From positions 41,451 through 105,450 of the forward strand of contig DVGO01000038.1 of the NCBI GenBank assembly GCA_018712645.1: 64,000 nucleotides of DNA, in the 5' to 3' direction. A program made the position numbers and the translations under genes. How positions within the stretch are numbered: position 1 is the first letter of the stretch; the number at the start of each line of letters is the position of its first letter. Positions 1 to 9,405 of this stretch are shown here, piece after piece. The stretch comes from Candidatus Faecousia faecavium (GTDB lineage: Bacteria > Bacillota > Clostridia > Oscillospirales > Oscillospiraceae). Below the pieces are notes generated by a model. It did no database searches. It was not told where the DNA came from and worked only from the letters and a program-made list of their open reading frames with translations.

Positions 1-721
1 TCCCGGTGAGAAAGTCCTGAACTTCATATTTGTGATTAACCAAGATGCCGCAATAGATGGGATTCATGAGAACCCGACGAACACCCCGGGCATCCCAATC
101 CCCGCCGAACTTTGTTTTGTCCCCGTTTTGGTTCAGAATCTGGCTGATGCATCGGCACCCCAGCCCTTGCCGGGTGTACAGGGAAAAAATCCTGCGTACT
201 ACATCCGCCTCCATGGGGTTGATTTCCAGCGTAAAATTGTCAATCCGATCGTAGCCGAACAATCCCCGGGGAACACGGCCTTTTTCTGCGTTTATTCGCT
301 TACCCCATTTGACACGCTTGGAAAGATTATTGCTCTCCTCCTGGGCCATGGCGCTGAACAGGGTCAGTACAAACTCACTGTCTCCCATGGAATCCATATT
401 CGCCGTTAAAAACAAAGTGCGAATCCCCAGAGCCTTCAGGGTGCGGATACTTTGCAGAGCATCCACAGTGTTTCTGGCAAAGCGGCTGATGTCCTTCACC
501 ACCACCATCTGAAAAGCGCCGGTTTCGGCATCCCGCATCAGCTGCTGGAAGGCTTCCCGTCGTTTGACGGAGGTTCCACTGATGCCTTCGTCCGCGTACA
601 GCCGATATAATTCATGCCCATTGCGCTGGGCATAGGTCAGAAAGAATTCCTTCTGGTGGTTCAGACTGTCAAGCTGTTCTTCCTTTTCTGTGGAAACCCG
701 GCAGTAGGCGGCAATCTTCAT
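1..721 (-). CDS. Large serine recombinase (resolvase/invertase N-terminal plus recombinase domain), C-terminus cut by the window edge
   Basis: Reverse complement from ATG at 721 reads MKIAAYCRVSTEKEEQLDSLNHQKEFFLTYAQRNGHELYRLYADEGISGTSVKRREAFQQLMRDAETGAFQMVVVKDISRFARNTVDALQSIRTLKALGIRT...; YCRVS catalytic Ser motif and KDISRFARN motif. Missing from the ORF track because it runs off the edge. Confidence 0.93.
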   Translation of the reverse strand, partial: MKIAAYCRVSTEKEEQLDSLNHQKEFFLTYAQRNGHELYRLYADEGISGTSVKRREAFQQLMRDAETGAFQMVVVKDISRFARNTVDALQSIRTLKALGIRTLFLTANMDSMGDSEFVLTLFSAMAQEESNNLSKRVKWGKRINAEKGRVPRGLFGYDRIDNFTLEINPMEADVVRRIFSLYTRQGLGCRCISQILNQNGDKTKFGGDWDARGVRRVLMNPIYCGILVNHKYEVQDFLTG

Positions 722-873
722 GGTCTGACACTTCCTTCGGCTATGCCAGATTCTAAGCCTTCCGGTATTTCCGTAAACTTTTCCAGCAGTAATTTTAGCA
801 AAACTTCTGTGAGGGCATCCGCTGTGTTGGGATTGAAGATGGTATAAACTGGCTGTACAGACTTTTTTGCCAT
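718..873 (-). CDS. Small (51 aa) ORF overlapping the serine recombinase start by 4 nt (ATGA-type)
   Basis: ATG at 873; MAKKSVQPVYTIFNPNTADALTEVLLKLLLEKFTEIPEGLESGIAEGSVRP*; GGAGGGATC upstream; translationally coupled to the recombinase. Confidence 0.65.
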   Translation of the reverse strand: MAKKSVQPVYTIFNPNTADALTEVLLKLLLEKFTEIPEGLESGIAEGSVRP

Positions 874-1087
874 AGATGATCCCTCCCATGCATAGTCTAT
901 TGACGCAATCTCTGCGCCATTACCCGGGAGGGAGAAGAAGAAAATGTGAACATTTTGTAAATTGTTGTAAACAAGTGAAACATTTTGATAGAAAAAATCG
1001 TCTATATAGTCAAGAAGATTTTATACCGACACCCTAGAGAAAGAATAAAGGAGGACCTGGTCCTCTTTGGAAAGCTGTTGGATAGAT

Positions 1088-1510
1088 ATGAGTATGTTGG
1101 ATCGTGTAAAAAACATATGCGGAGCCGAGACGGCGCTGGGCATCCGGTTTTGTTCCCCGGAAGCAGCCCGTTCTCGCTTGCCTCAGGGCAGCAGAATTTT
1201 CGGCACGGCAGGGGAGAGCCTGTTCTTCTTTGCGGAAGGATATCAGGAGACGGTTTTCGCATTGGACAAGGACACCGGAGACATTCACCCCCTGGCCTAC
1301 GATTTTTCGGAATTTCTTCGCCTGATTTTGGCCTGCGGGTCAGCGGAATCCGTTGCCGGTACGGAACGGAAAGATTCCAGGGAATTGGGAACTTCCCAGC
1401 CGGGACTGCGGGAACTTCAGGAAGTTCTGAACCTGACCCCCATCCGAAATCCGGGAGAATATGTGCGCACCATTGGACAAGTAATTGATTGCAGCAGAAT
1501 CCGGCAGTAA
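1088..1510 (+). CDS. Hypothetical protein
   Basis: ORF in track (1067..1510) with plausible start MSMLDRVKN at 1088; no firm family recognised. Confidence 0.6.
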   Translation: MSMLDRVKNICGAETALGIRFCSPEAARSRLPQGSRIFGTAGESLFFFAEGYQETVFALDKDTGDIHPLAYDFSEFLRLILACGSAESVAGTERKDSRELGTSQPGLRELQEVLNLTPIRNPGEYVRTIGQVIDCSRIRQ

Positions 1511-1566
1511 TTTGTTTGCCAAATCCAGACGGCGATGCAGCTGTACGTTAAAGAGAGGTGTACCAT

Positions 1567-1995
1567 ATGAGCAGCTACATACTGATTGACACAACGGTAG
1601 AAGACAACACTTGGTGGAAAGATCTGATTCAGGCCTGTGCAGTTCTGGGGGATGTGTTTGAAATCCACTGCTGGTCTGACGAAAGTGACGCGGCGAAGCT
1701 TGCCCTGCGGTACGGGCGGAAAGTCGCCTCCACCTGGCGGGACGGAACGGTGATTCTGGGAACCATCACCAAAGACTTCCTTTCCTATCTGACCCGGATG
1801 CCCAAACCCTCGGATACGGAAATCTATAACAAGATGACGCCCTTTTTTACCATCCGCCTGGGGGGCAGACTCTACAGTGAGCATTACGGGACGGAGGTCA
1901 TTATTTCCAAGGTACCGGAAAAGCAGGAACCCTGTGTTGATCGGATTCTGAACAGGGTGGAGCGCTGCGGAACCGTCCATCGAAATGTCCAATAA
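1567..1995 (+). CDS. Hypothetical protein
   Basis: ORF MSSYILIDTTVEDNTWWKDLIQAC...; AGAGAGGTG upstream; followed by a strong terminator. Confidence 0.65.
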   Translation: MSSYILIDTTVEDNTWWKDLIQACAVLGDVFEIHCWSDESDAAKLALRYGRKVASTWRDGTVILGTITKDFLSYLTRMPKPSDTEIYNKMTPFFTIRLGGRLYSEHYGTEVIISKVPEKQEPCVDRILNRVERCGTVHRNVQ

Positions 1996-2002
1996 CAGCC
2001 AG

Positions 2003-2044
2003 CACGGCACACCGGGAATCCCTTCCGGTGTGCCGTGTTTTTGA
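2003..2044 (+). terminator. Rho-independent terminator
   Basis: CACGGCACACCGG-loop-CCGGTGTGCCGTG followed by TTTTT. Confidence 0.85.
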
Positions 2045-2083
2045 TATCCAACAATTTGGGATTTACCCGTTGATTCTCATAAG

Positions 2084-2114
2084 GAAACCCGGCACGCAAA
2101 AACTGCGTGCCGGG
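2084..2114 (-). terminator. Rho-independent terminator for the 2129..4652 minus-strand operon
   Basis: Hairpin CCCGGCACGCA/TGCGTGCCGGG just past the stop of the minus-strand lipoprotein gene. Confidence 0.6.
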
Positions 2115-2128
2115 CGTTTCTATGGGGT

Positions 2129-3130
2129 TTAGCGGAAGCATTCCAGTGTGCCGGTTTCCATGAGATAGGCAAAGAATAGATCATCGACGAAACCGTTTCG
2201 CTCTGTCCGGCAGGTAAATACCCAAGCCGGACGCAGATGGCAAATGTTGTCAATGTCAAATTCTGCGAAATATTGCACATTGACGCTGACTACTTCCATG
2301 ATTTTGTCGTCACCAGACATGTGGGCGAGAAAATCTGTTTTGAGCTTCTCCGCTGCTTCTTCCAGGGTACATTTGGGAACAATAGCTTCCCGACTGATTT
2401 CCTTCAGAAGGAAAGAGCCACCGCAAGAAAACATCCCTTCTTCGGAAATATGAGCGGAAATACTGCGAAAGGGAACGTAACCAGTCACCGGCAATCCCTC
2501 AAAATAGGGTTGCAACTTTGCATAGTAAGCGCCTTTTCCGTCCTCAGTGACATTCGCTGTGACATTCCAGGGCGCAAGGGAAAAACAAGAATACCTTGCA
2601 ATTTCCTCTCCGGCAGCAGCCGCCGCCTCAGCAGCGGTAGTGGAGAGATCGCCGGGAATCTGATCGGTGATATATCCCTGCTCGAATGCGTGCCCTTCAT
2701 CCAAATCCTTCCCATTCAAATCCCGGGTGACATCCAGATAGTACCCGTCTCCTGTGATGTCTTGAGAGAAAGACAGTAAAAACTGCTCTCCATCTTCCTT
2801 CACCCATTCGATTCGTCCGTCTTCCCGTGCAACCTTTTTTGCATCCGGGTAGGCGGAATAAATATAATCCTGCACAAATCGTTCCAGGGCTTCCTCATCC
2901 AGTACCAGCTGGATGTGATTCAGCGTTTCCAGCTCCGGCAGCTCCAGGGAGCCCTTCAGAATCAGGGTACGGCCCTCTTCCGTCACGGTTTGGGACAGTT
3001 CGGTTACGCTGCCGGCTTCCCAGAGGGCAGTCTGGGTGGGCTGGGTTTCTGCCTGGGGAGCGGCGCAGCCGGACAGACAGAAAATGGCCAGCAGCAGTGC
3101 AAACCAATTTGCTTTTTTCATAATCATCAT
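2129..3130 (-). CDS. Lipoprotein of unknown function
   Basis: Signal peptide with lipobox: MKKANWFALLLAIFCLSGCAAPQ. Confidence 0.8.
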   Translation of the reverse strand: MMIMKKANWFALLLAIFCLSGCAAPQAETQPTQTALWEAGSVTELSQTVTEEGRTLILKGSLELPELETLNHIQLVLDEEALERFVQDYIYSAYPDAKKVAREDGRIEWVKEDGEQFLLSFSQDITGDGYYLDVTRDLNGKDLDEGHAFEQGYITDQIPGDLSTTAAEAAAAAGEEIARYSCFSLAPWNVTANVTEDGKGAYYAKLQPYFEGLPVTGYVPFRSISAHISEEGMFSCGGSFLLKEISREAIVPKCTLEEAAEKLKTDFLAHMSGDDKIMEVVSVNVQYFAEFDIDNICHLRPAWVFTCRTERNGFVDDLFFAYLMETGTLECFR

Positions 3131-4095
3131 GCCTCCTTTTCACTTTGAAGAAGCATTCTCTGGACGTTGTCCAGTGTAAGGGACACAATCTGCTCCTGAT
3201 TGGGGGCATAGGTTTGGTAGGCATGCCCGTCCAGTTCCAGGTACCAGTATTGGTAGCTGGATTTTACTTTTAACTCCACAGTAATGGAGGATTGATTCTT
3301 TCCTACATCCGGTAAGGGATTCAGGTAAAGGCAAGTTCCTGCCTCTGTGTACATATCGGCGATTCCGATAGCATCGGGATTGCCGGTCATGGCGGTGATG
3401 GTATCCACCCCGTTGACCAGTATATGATCTCCCACATATAGATCCTGGGTGACCACGCAGACATAGCCATTTTGCACAAGCAGCTGCCACATTTTCTCAT
3501 AAGCCTCCGGGGACAGCATCTGCCGGAGTTCTCCTTCCATGGCCAGAGCGTCCCGTTTCATGGAATGCTCCTGAACGTATTCCGGCAGGGTGCCGTACTG
3601 AGCTTCGTAGGTCTTTCGATCAATGCCGCCGAAAGGCATCAGATTCGTACCTTTGAGCTGCCGCAGAAGAGCTTCGTCCACCTGATATCCCACCACCGGC
3701 TCCGGCAGCACTTCCTCCAGATTGTACCCCAGCAGAATGGTTTCCCCGTCATAGTAGCTCTGAGAGAGGACAAACTTGGATGCGTCCATCTTGGGCAGTT
3801 CCACCACTTCCGGAATCTGGGTTTGGCTTGCCTGCTCTGCCTGGGCGTATATGGTCTCCTGGGGGAACTGCTCCTTCAGCAGCCCGAAAATGGAAGGAAC
3901 CCATCCGGCAGCCACGGCGGTTACTGCCAACAGGCTTACGCAGATTGCGGCGGCCAGGGCAACCACAATTGCTCTGCGCAGAGAACGGATGCTCCCTGTG
4001 CCTTCCTGATTTGTCTGCCGGGCCTGGCTGTCCACCAAATCCAGGAAACGATCGTCCACATATTCCATAGCGTCAAACAGCTTTTTGCTTCTCAT
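3127..4095 (-). CDS. Single-pass membrane protein, probable anti-sigma-type regulator encoded next to the ECF sigma factor
   Basis: Start MRSKKLFDAMEYVDDRFLDLVDSQ; TM segment AIVVALAAAICVSLLAVTAVAAGW; overlaps the end of the sigma factor gene by 4 nt. Confidence 0.7.
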   Translation of the reverse strand: MRSKKLFDAMEYVDDRFLDLVDSQARQTNQEGTGSIRSLRRAIVVALAAAICVSLLAVTAVAAGWVPSIFGLLKEQFPQETIYAQAEQASQTQIPEVVELPKMDASKFVLSQSYYDGETILLGYNLEEVLPEPVVGYQVDEALLRQLKGTNLMPFGGIDRKTYEAQYGTLPEYVQEHSMKRDALAMEGELRQMLSPEAYEKMWQLLVQNGYVCVVTQDLYVGDHILVNGVDTITAMTGNPDAIGIADMYTEAGTCLYLNPLPDVGKNQSSITVELKVKSSYQYWYLELDGHAYQTYAPNQEQIVSLTLDNVQRMLLQSEKEA

Positions 4096-4652
4096 AGTAC
4101 AACTCCTTCCTGCTGCAAATGGCTGCGCAGCTGCTGCCGCAGGCGACTCAGCCGGTATTTGACTTTGCGTTGGGGCAGATGATATCGCTGGCTGATGTCC
4201 GGAACGGACATGGCGTAATAATACCGGCTCAGAAAAATGGCGCAGTCCTCCGCCGTCACACTGCCGAGAAACCGGTTCAGACTGACGCCGATTTGTTTTG
4301 CCTCCCACAGTTTCTCTGTATTGTTCCTCCTGTCCGGCAGACATTCATCCAATTCAGAAAACAGTACCGTCATATGGGGATTGCGCCGCTTTGCGGTGTT
4401 GTAGTCCATCCGGTCATAAGATAAATTTCGGGTAATCCGGGACAGGAAATGCTTCAATACATTGGGCTTAGTAGGGGGGATGGCATTCCATGCAGCCCAG
4501 TATGTATCGCCCACTACTTCTTCCGTATCTTCCTGGCAGTGCAGGATGTTAAATGCCACTTGGCTCAGGTAATGACCGTATTTTTTCTGCGTCTGCGCAA
4601 TGGCTTCTTCGCTGCGCTGAAAATACAGACGGACAATTTCGGTATCTTCCAC
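4092..4652 (-). CDS. Sigma-70 family (ECF-type) RNA polymerase sigma factor
   Basis: GTG start with AAAGGAGGTG SD; ALTQKKYGHYLSQVAFNILHCQEDTEEVVGDTYWAAWNAIPP-type sigma-2 region (track reads AIAQTQKKYGHYL) and C-terminal HTH ISQRYHLPQRKVKYRLSRLRQQLRSHL. Confidence 0.85.
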   Translation of the reverse strand: MEDTEIVRLYFQRSEEAIAQTQKKYGHYLSQVAFNILHCQEDTEEVVGDTYWAAWNAIPPTKPNVLKHFLSRITRNLSYDRMDYNTAKRRNPHMTVLFSELDECLPDRRNNTEKLWEAKQIGVSLNRFLGSVTAEDCAIFLSRYYYAMSVPDISQRYHLPQRKVKYRLSRLRQQLRSHLQQEGVVL

Positions 4653-4806
4653 TGTGACACCTCCTTTTGTTTTATAAGGCCTTACACCTATATAGTAGGA
4701 GATTCCCATAGAAAGGACAAGCTTCTGTAAAAAGCACACGCAGTTTTTATCACAAAAAAACGGAGCCGCATCCAAATGGCTCCGGACCAGGGCGCTATGT
4801 ACCTGC

Positions 4807-5283
4807 CTATTTGTGGGCAATGAACTCTACTACAGCGGTAGGCAGGTTGGCGCACAGACGGGTCACACCGTCGGCCTCGCCGATACGGGTATCGCTGCGG
4901 TAGATGTGGGAGTGGCTGTCTTCGCCGCACAGAACGGCCCGCTTGGAGAACACGGCCAGACCGTACAGGGTGGCGGGACGGGAAACGCCTACCACGGCGT
5001 CCGCCAAAATCCGATAGTAGAACGTGATATCGATGCAGTAATGGTTACGGTTAAAGGCCAAAGGCTCTACATCAATGTAGGTGCACAGCAGTTCGGCGCA
5101 GCGCACCCGGGCGTTGGTGGCTTTGTCCAGAATGGCTTGGGAACCGGTGGTCAGATATACCCGAAGGTCTTCGATGCAGTCCTTATCCCGACAGGAGTCG
5201 GTGATCTTCCGTGTGTGGATGGACATTGCCTGGCGCAGATCCTGAGGATCACAGCACACAGTGTCCTTTTTTTGCTCTGACAT
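4807..5283 (-). CDS. Hypothetical protein
   Basis: Long clean ORF MSEQKKDTVCCDPQDLRQAMSIHTRKITDSCRDKDCIEDLRVYL...; GGAGGTAATT upstream; Cys-rich N-terminus. Confidence 0.75.
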   Translation of the reverse strand: MSEQKKDTVCCDPQDLRQAMSIHTRKITDSCRDKDCIEDLRVYLTTGSQAILDKATNARVRCAELLCTYIDVEPLAFNRNHYCIDITFYYRILADAVVGVSRPATLYGLAVFSKRAVLCGEDSHSHIYRSDTRIGEADGVTRLCANLPTAVVEFIAHK

Positions 5284-5387
5284 TGGAATTACCTCCCGAA
5301 TTGAGAATAAGCATAGCGCTTATAGGACAGTTTATGCAGAGATTTCCGGGAAGTGCAGACATTTCTGCGGAAGCTTCGGGGCAGAAA

Positions 5388-5421
5388 AAATTGGGAAGCC
5401 TCCTTTGAGACTTCCCAATTT
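5388..5421 (-). terminator. Rho-independent terminator downstream of galM
   Basis: AAATTGGGAAG/CTTCCCAATTT hairpin plus flanking A/T tracts. Confidence 0.7.
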
Positions 5422-5427
5422 TGAAAT

Positions 5428-6444
5428 TTACCAGGAGAATTGATAGGTGGTTACGCTGCGGTAGGTTTCCCCGGCCTTGGTAATGGGCTGGGGCCACTGG
5501 GGATGGTGCAAAGCATCGGGATAGAACTGGGTTTCCAGAGCCACACCGCTGCGCTTGCAGTAGTAGACGCCATCCTTGCCCTGCTCATCCAGGAAGTTGC
5601 CAGCGTAGAACTGAATGCCCGGGCAGTCGGTGCTGATGGCCAAGCTCCGGCCGGAAACCGGGTCGGACAGAATTGCGCAGGGATTGCAGAACACTTCCCA
5701 GTTGTGGTCATAGCCGCCCTGCAAGTGCAACGGTTCGTAATCTGCGCCGATATCCTGACCGATAGCCTTGGGGGTGCGGAAATCCATAGGGGTACCCGCC
5801 ACGTCCCGCAGCTCTCCGGTGGGGATGCTTTCCGCATCGTCGGGGTTGAAGAAACGGCCCGGCAGGGTCAGCAGCTGGTTCATGGCAGCATCGGTCTTGT
5901 CATGGCCGGCCAGATTGAAGTAGCTGTGGTTGGTCATATTGAATACGGTATCCCGGTCGCAGACGCCCTTATAGGAAATCCGCAGAGTGCCCACCCCTTC
6001 CAGGGAGTAGGTAACCTGAATTTCGGCTTTGCCGGGGAAACCCTGATCGCCGTGGGGGCTGGTAAGACCCAGGGTAATGGCGCTGTCGGCATGGGAGAGA
6101 ACCTTCCACATCCGCTTGTAATAGTAGTCCGGGCCGGAGTGGAGGTTGTTTTTTCCCTCGTTGGGGGTCATGACATATGCCTTGCCGCCCAGAGCAAAGG
6201 TACCATTTTGGATGCGGTTGGCATTGCGGCCTACGGTTGCACCCAGACAGGCGTTGCCCAGTCGATAGCCGTTGCAGTCATCGTGACCCAGAACCACATC
6301 CGCCATGTTGCCATTATGGTCGGGAACCATCAGCCGAACCAGCGTGGCGCCGTAGTCACTGACCGCAGCGGTCATACCACCACCGGATATGGTGTACAGT
6401 GACGCAATTTCTCCAGAGGGCAATGTGCCGAAAGATTCTTTCAT
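5428..6444 (-). CDS. galM: Aldose 1-epimerase
   Basis: MKESFGTLPSGEIASLYTISGGGMTAAVSDYGATLVRLMVPDHNGNMADVVLG...GNACLGATVGRNANRI...NLHSG motifs of mutarotase. Confidence 0.93.
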   Translation of the reverse strand: MKESFGTLPSGEIASLYTISGGGMTAAVSDYGATLVRLMVPDHNGNMADVVLGHDDCNGYRLGNACLGATVGRNANRIQNGTFALGGKAYVMTPNEGKNNLHSGPDYYYKRMWKVLSHADSAITLGLTSPHGDQGFPGKAEIQVTYSLEGVGTLRISYKGVCDRDTVFNMTNHSYFNLAGHDKTDAAMNQLLTLPGRFFNPDDAESIPTGELRDVAGTPMDFRTPKAIGQDIGADYEPLHLQGGYDHNWEVFCNPCAILSDPVSGRSLAISTDCPGIQFYAGNFLDEQGKDGVYYCKRSGVALETQFYPDALHHPQWPQPITKAGETYRSVTTYQFSW

Positions 6445-6662
6445 GAAAATGACTCCTTTCATTTTTTGACCCGGAATACCGGAGATTATGTAAAGAAGGG
6501 TTTTTGTGATTATACTATAATCCTCGACGGATTTCAAACACTTCTTTGTTCCATCGGGAAGAAAATCCCACTTTCAGCGCCCCTGCTGCTGTGGAGGAAT
6601 ATCCGGAAAAACAGGAACTTTTTCTGGCTGAAAATGCGGATACTACATTTTGTATATTCTTC

Positions 6663-6690
6663 TTGACAAAAACACAAGATATAGTATAAT
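6663..6690 (+). promoter_or_regulatory. Sigma-A type promoter for nrdD
   Basis: TTGACA (6663-6668), 16 nt, TATAAT (6685-6690). Confidence 0.8.
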
Positions 6691-6740
6691 AGGCCCTGCA
6701 CGCAGAAAGTCAAATGGAGAATGTACCCAAGGAGGCCCCC

Positions 6741-8918
6741 ATGAAGATTATCAAGCGCAATGGCGCAGAAGTTGTTTTTGATATTGACAAGATTCTGATG
6801 GCTGTGACCAAGGCCAATAACGCTGCGGAAGAGAAGGTGCGCCTGACTCCGCTGCAGATTGAGCGAATCGGACAAAGTGTCCAGATTTCCTGTGAGGAAA
6901 TGGGCCACAGCCCCTCTGTGGAGGAAATTCAGGATCTGGTGGAGAAGGCGATTATGGCCCACGGAGCCTTTGAAGTCGCCAAGGAATATATTACATACCG
7001 TTATATCCGCAGCCTGGCCCGTCAGGCAAATACCACTGATGACCGGATTCTCAGCCTGATTGAATGCAACAATGAAGAAGTCAAGCAGGAGAACGCCAAC
7101 AAGAACCCCACCATCAACGCCGTGCAGCGTGACTATATGGCAGGCGAGGTCAGTAAGGATATTACCCGTCGGATTTTGCTGCCCCAGGAGATCGTAGCGG
7201 CCCACGAGGCTGGCATTATCCATTTCCACGACTCTGACTATTATGCCCAGCACATGCACAACTGCGACCTGGTAAACCTGGAGGATATGCTGCAGAACGG
7301 CACGGTGATTTCCGGCACGCTGATTGAGAAGCCCCATTCCTTCTCTACAGCCTGCAACATCGCCACCCAGATTATTGCCCAGGTTGCATCCAACCAGTAC
7401 GGCGGCCAGTCCATTTCTCTGACCCATCTGGCACCCTTTGTCCAGATCAGCCGGGAAAAGATCCGCAAGACTGTGGAAAAGGAAATGGAACTGTTCGGCA
7501 TTGCGCCCAGCGAAGAGACCGTTACCCGGGTAGTGGAAGACCGGCTGCGGGAAGAGGTGCGCCGGGGCGTTCAGACCATTCAGTACCAGGTGGTAACCCT
7601 GATGACCACCAACGGTCAGGCACCCTTTATCACCGTGTTCATGTACCTGAACGAGGCCAGATCCGAGCAGGAGAAGAAAGACCTGGCCATGATTATCGAG
7701 GAAACCCTGCGCCAGCGCTACGAAGGCGTTAAGAATGAAAAAGGCGTGTGGATTACCCCTGCTTTCCCCAAGCTGATTTATGTTCTGGAAGAGGACAATG
7801 TCCGGGAGGGTACCCCCTATTTCTACCTGACCCGTCTGGCCGCCCAGTGCACCGCCAAGCGGATGGTTCCGGACTATATCTCCGAGAAGAAGATGCTGGA
7901 ACTGAAGGTGGACAAGAACGGCAAAGGCCACTGCTATACCTGCATGGGCTGCCGTTCCTTCCTGACCCCCTATGTGGACCCGGAAACCAATGAGCCTAAG
8001 TACTATGGCCGGTTCAATCAGGGCGTGGTTACCATCAATCTGGTGGATGTGGCCCTGTCCTCCGGAAAGGATATGGACAAGTTCTGGCAGATTTTTGATG
8101 AGCGGCTGGAGCTGTGCCACCGGGCGCTGATGTGCCGCCATGAGCGGCTGAAGGGCACATTGTCTGACGCTGCTCCCATTTTGTGGCAGTACGGTGCCCT
8201 GGCCCGTCTGGAAAAGGGAGAGCCCATCGACAAGCTGCTCTACGGCGGCTACTCCACCATTTCTCTGGGCTATGCCGGCCTTTACGAGTGCGTCAAATAC
8301 ATGACCGGAAGATCCCACACCGACGAAGAGGCCAAGCCCTTTGCACTGCACGTCATGCAGCATATGAACGATGCCTGCAAGCAGTGGAAAGCTATGCATA
8401 ACATTGACTTCTCCCTGTATGGCACGCCTCTGGAGTCCACCACCTACAAATTCGCCAAGTGCCTGCAAGGCCGTTTCGGTATCATCCCCGGTATCACGGA
8501 TAAGAGCTATATTACCAACTCCTACCATGTCCATGTCTCTGAAGAGATTGATGCCTTTACCAAGCTGGCCTTTGAGGCGGAGTTCCAGCAGCTGTCTCCC
8601 GGCGGCGCTATCAGCTATGTGGAAGTGCCCAATATGCAGAACAACATTGACGCAGTTCTTGAGCTGATGCAGTTTATCTATGACAACATCATGTACGCTG
8701 AACTGAACACCAAGTCGGACTACTGCCAGGAATGCGGCTTCGATGGAGAAATCAGCATTCAGGAGGACGACGGCAAGCTGATTTGGGTATGCCCCCAGTG
8801 CGGCAACAAGGATCAGAGCAAGATGAATGTTGCCCGCCGTACCTGCGGATATATCGGAACCCAGTTCTGGAACCAGGGCAGAACCCAGGAAATCAAGGAT
8901 CGGGTTTTGCATCTGTAA
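6741..8918 (+). CDS. nrdD: Anaerobic ribonucleoside-triphosphate reductase (class III)
   Basis: ATP-cone N-terminus MKIIKRNGAEVVFDIDKI; catalytic body; C-terminal Zn site YCQECGFDGE...CPQCGN and glycyl-radical motif RRTCGYIGTQFWNQGRTQEIKDRVLHL. Confidence 0.97.
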   Translation: MKIIKRNGAEVVFDIDKILMAVTKANNAAEEKVRLTPLQIERIGQSVQISCEEMGHSPSVEEIQDLVEKAIMAHGAFEVAKEYITYRYIRSLARQANTTDDRILSLIECNNEEVKQENANKNPTINAVQRDYMAGEVSKDITRRILLPQEIVAAHEAGIIHFHDSDYYAQHMHNCDLVNLEDMLQNGTVISGTLIEKPHSFSTACNIATQIIAQVASNQYGGQSISLTHLAPFVQISREKIRKTVEKEMELFGIAPSEETVTRVVEDRLREEVRRGVQTIQYQVVTLMTTNGQAPFITVFMYLNEARSEQEKKDLAMIIEETLRQRYEGVKNEKGVWITPAFPKLIYVLEEDNVREGTPYFYLTRLAAQCTAKRMVPDYISEKKMLELKVDKNGKGHCYTCMGCRSFLTPYVDPETNEPKYYGRFNQGVVTINLVDVALSSGKDMDKFWQIFDERLELCHRALMCRHERLKGTLSDAAPILWQYGALARLEKGEPIDKLLYGGYSTISLGYAGLYECVKYMTGRSHTDEEAKPFALHVMQHMNDACKQWKAMHNIDFSLYGTPLESTTYKFAKCLQGRFGIIPGITDKSYITNSYHVHVSEEIDAFTKLAFEAEFQQLSPGGAISYVEVPNMQNNIDAVLELMQFIYDNIMYAELNTKSDYCQECGFDGEISIQEDDGKLIWVCPQCGNKDQSKMNVARRTCGYIGTQFWNQGRTQEIKDRVLHL

Positions 8919-8929
8919 GTAAAAACAAA

Positions 8930-8962
8930 AAAGCGCAGAGGAAATAACCTCTGCGCTTTTGT
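8930..8962. terminator. Bidirectional terminator between convergent nrdD and aroQ
   Basis: AAAAAGCGCAGAGG-AAATAA-CCTCTGCGCTTTT. Confidence 0.85.
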
Positions 8963-9405
8963 TATGCGATTTTTCCACCCAGCAGGGCTTTTAAGTAAAG
9001 AATGGCTTCCCGGTATCCTTCCAGCCCATGACCTTTGATGGTTTTGCAGCAGGCAAGACCGGCGTAGGAAATCTGCCGGAAGCTCTCCCGGGAATCTACA
9101 TCAGAGATGTGGACTTCCACGGCTGGGATGGATACGGCTTTCAGAGCATCCAGAATGGCTACGGAGGTGTGGGTGTAGGCGGCCGGGTTGATGACAATGC
9201 CGTCGAAAACCCCGTAGGCGCGCTGGATTTCATCCACGATGGCGCCTTCGTGATTGGACTGGAACTGTTCAATCTCCAGATTTTCCGCCTGAGCAGTCTC
9301 CTCCAGCAGCTTCAGCAAATCCGAAAAGCTGCTTTTCCCGTAAATACCCGGCTCCCGAATCCCCAGCATGTTGATGTTGGGGCCATTGATTACCAGAATT
9401 TTCAT
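8962..9405 (-). CDS. aroQ: Type II 3-dehydroquinate dehydratase
   Basis: MKILVINGPNINMLGIREPGIYG...EIEQFQSNHEGAIVDEIQ...INPAAYTHTSVAI...EVHISD. Confidence 0.97.
   Translation of the reverse strand: MKILVINGPNINMLGIREPGIYGKSSFSDLLKLLEETAQAENLEIEQFQSNHEGAIVDEIQRAYGVFDGIVINPAAYTHTSVAILDALKAVSIPAVEVHISDVDSRESFRQISYAGLACCKTIKGHGLEGYREAILYLKALLGGKIA

Noticed and set aside
6534-8978. 814-aa minus-strand ORF opposite nrdD
   Set aside because: Lies entirely antisense to a clearly conserved gene; sequence (poly G/H/V-rich, no domain motifs) is a typical high-GC third-position shadow ORF.
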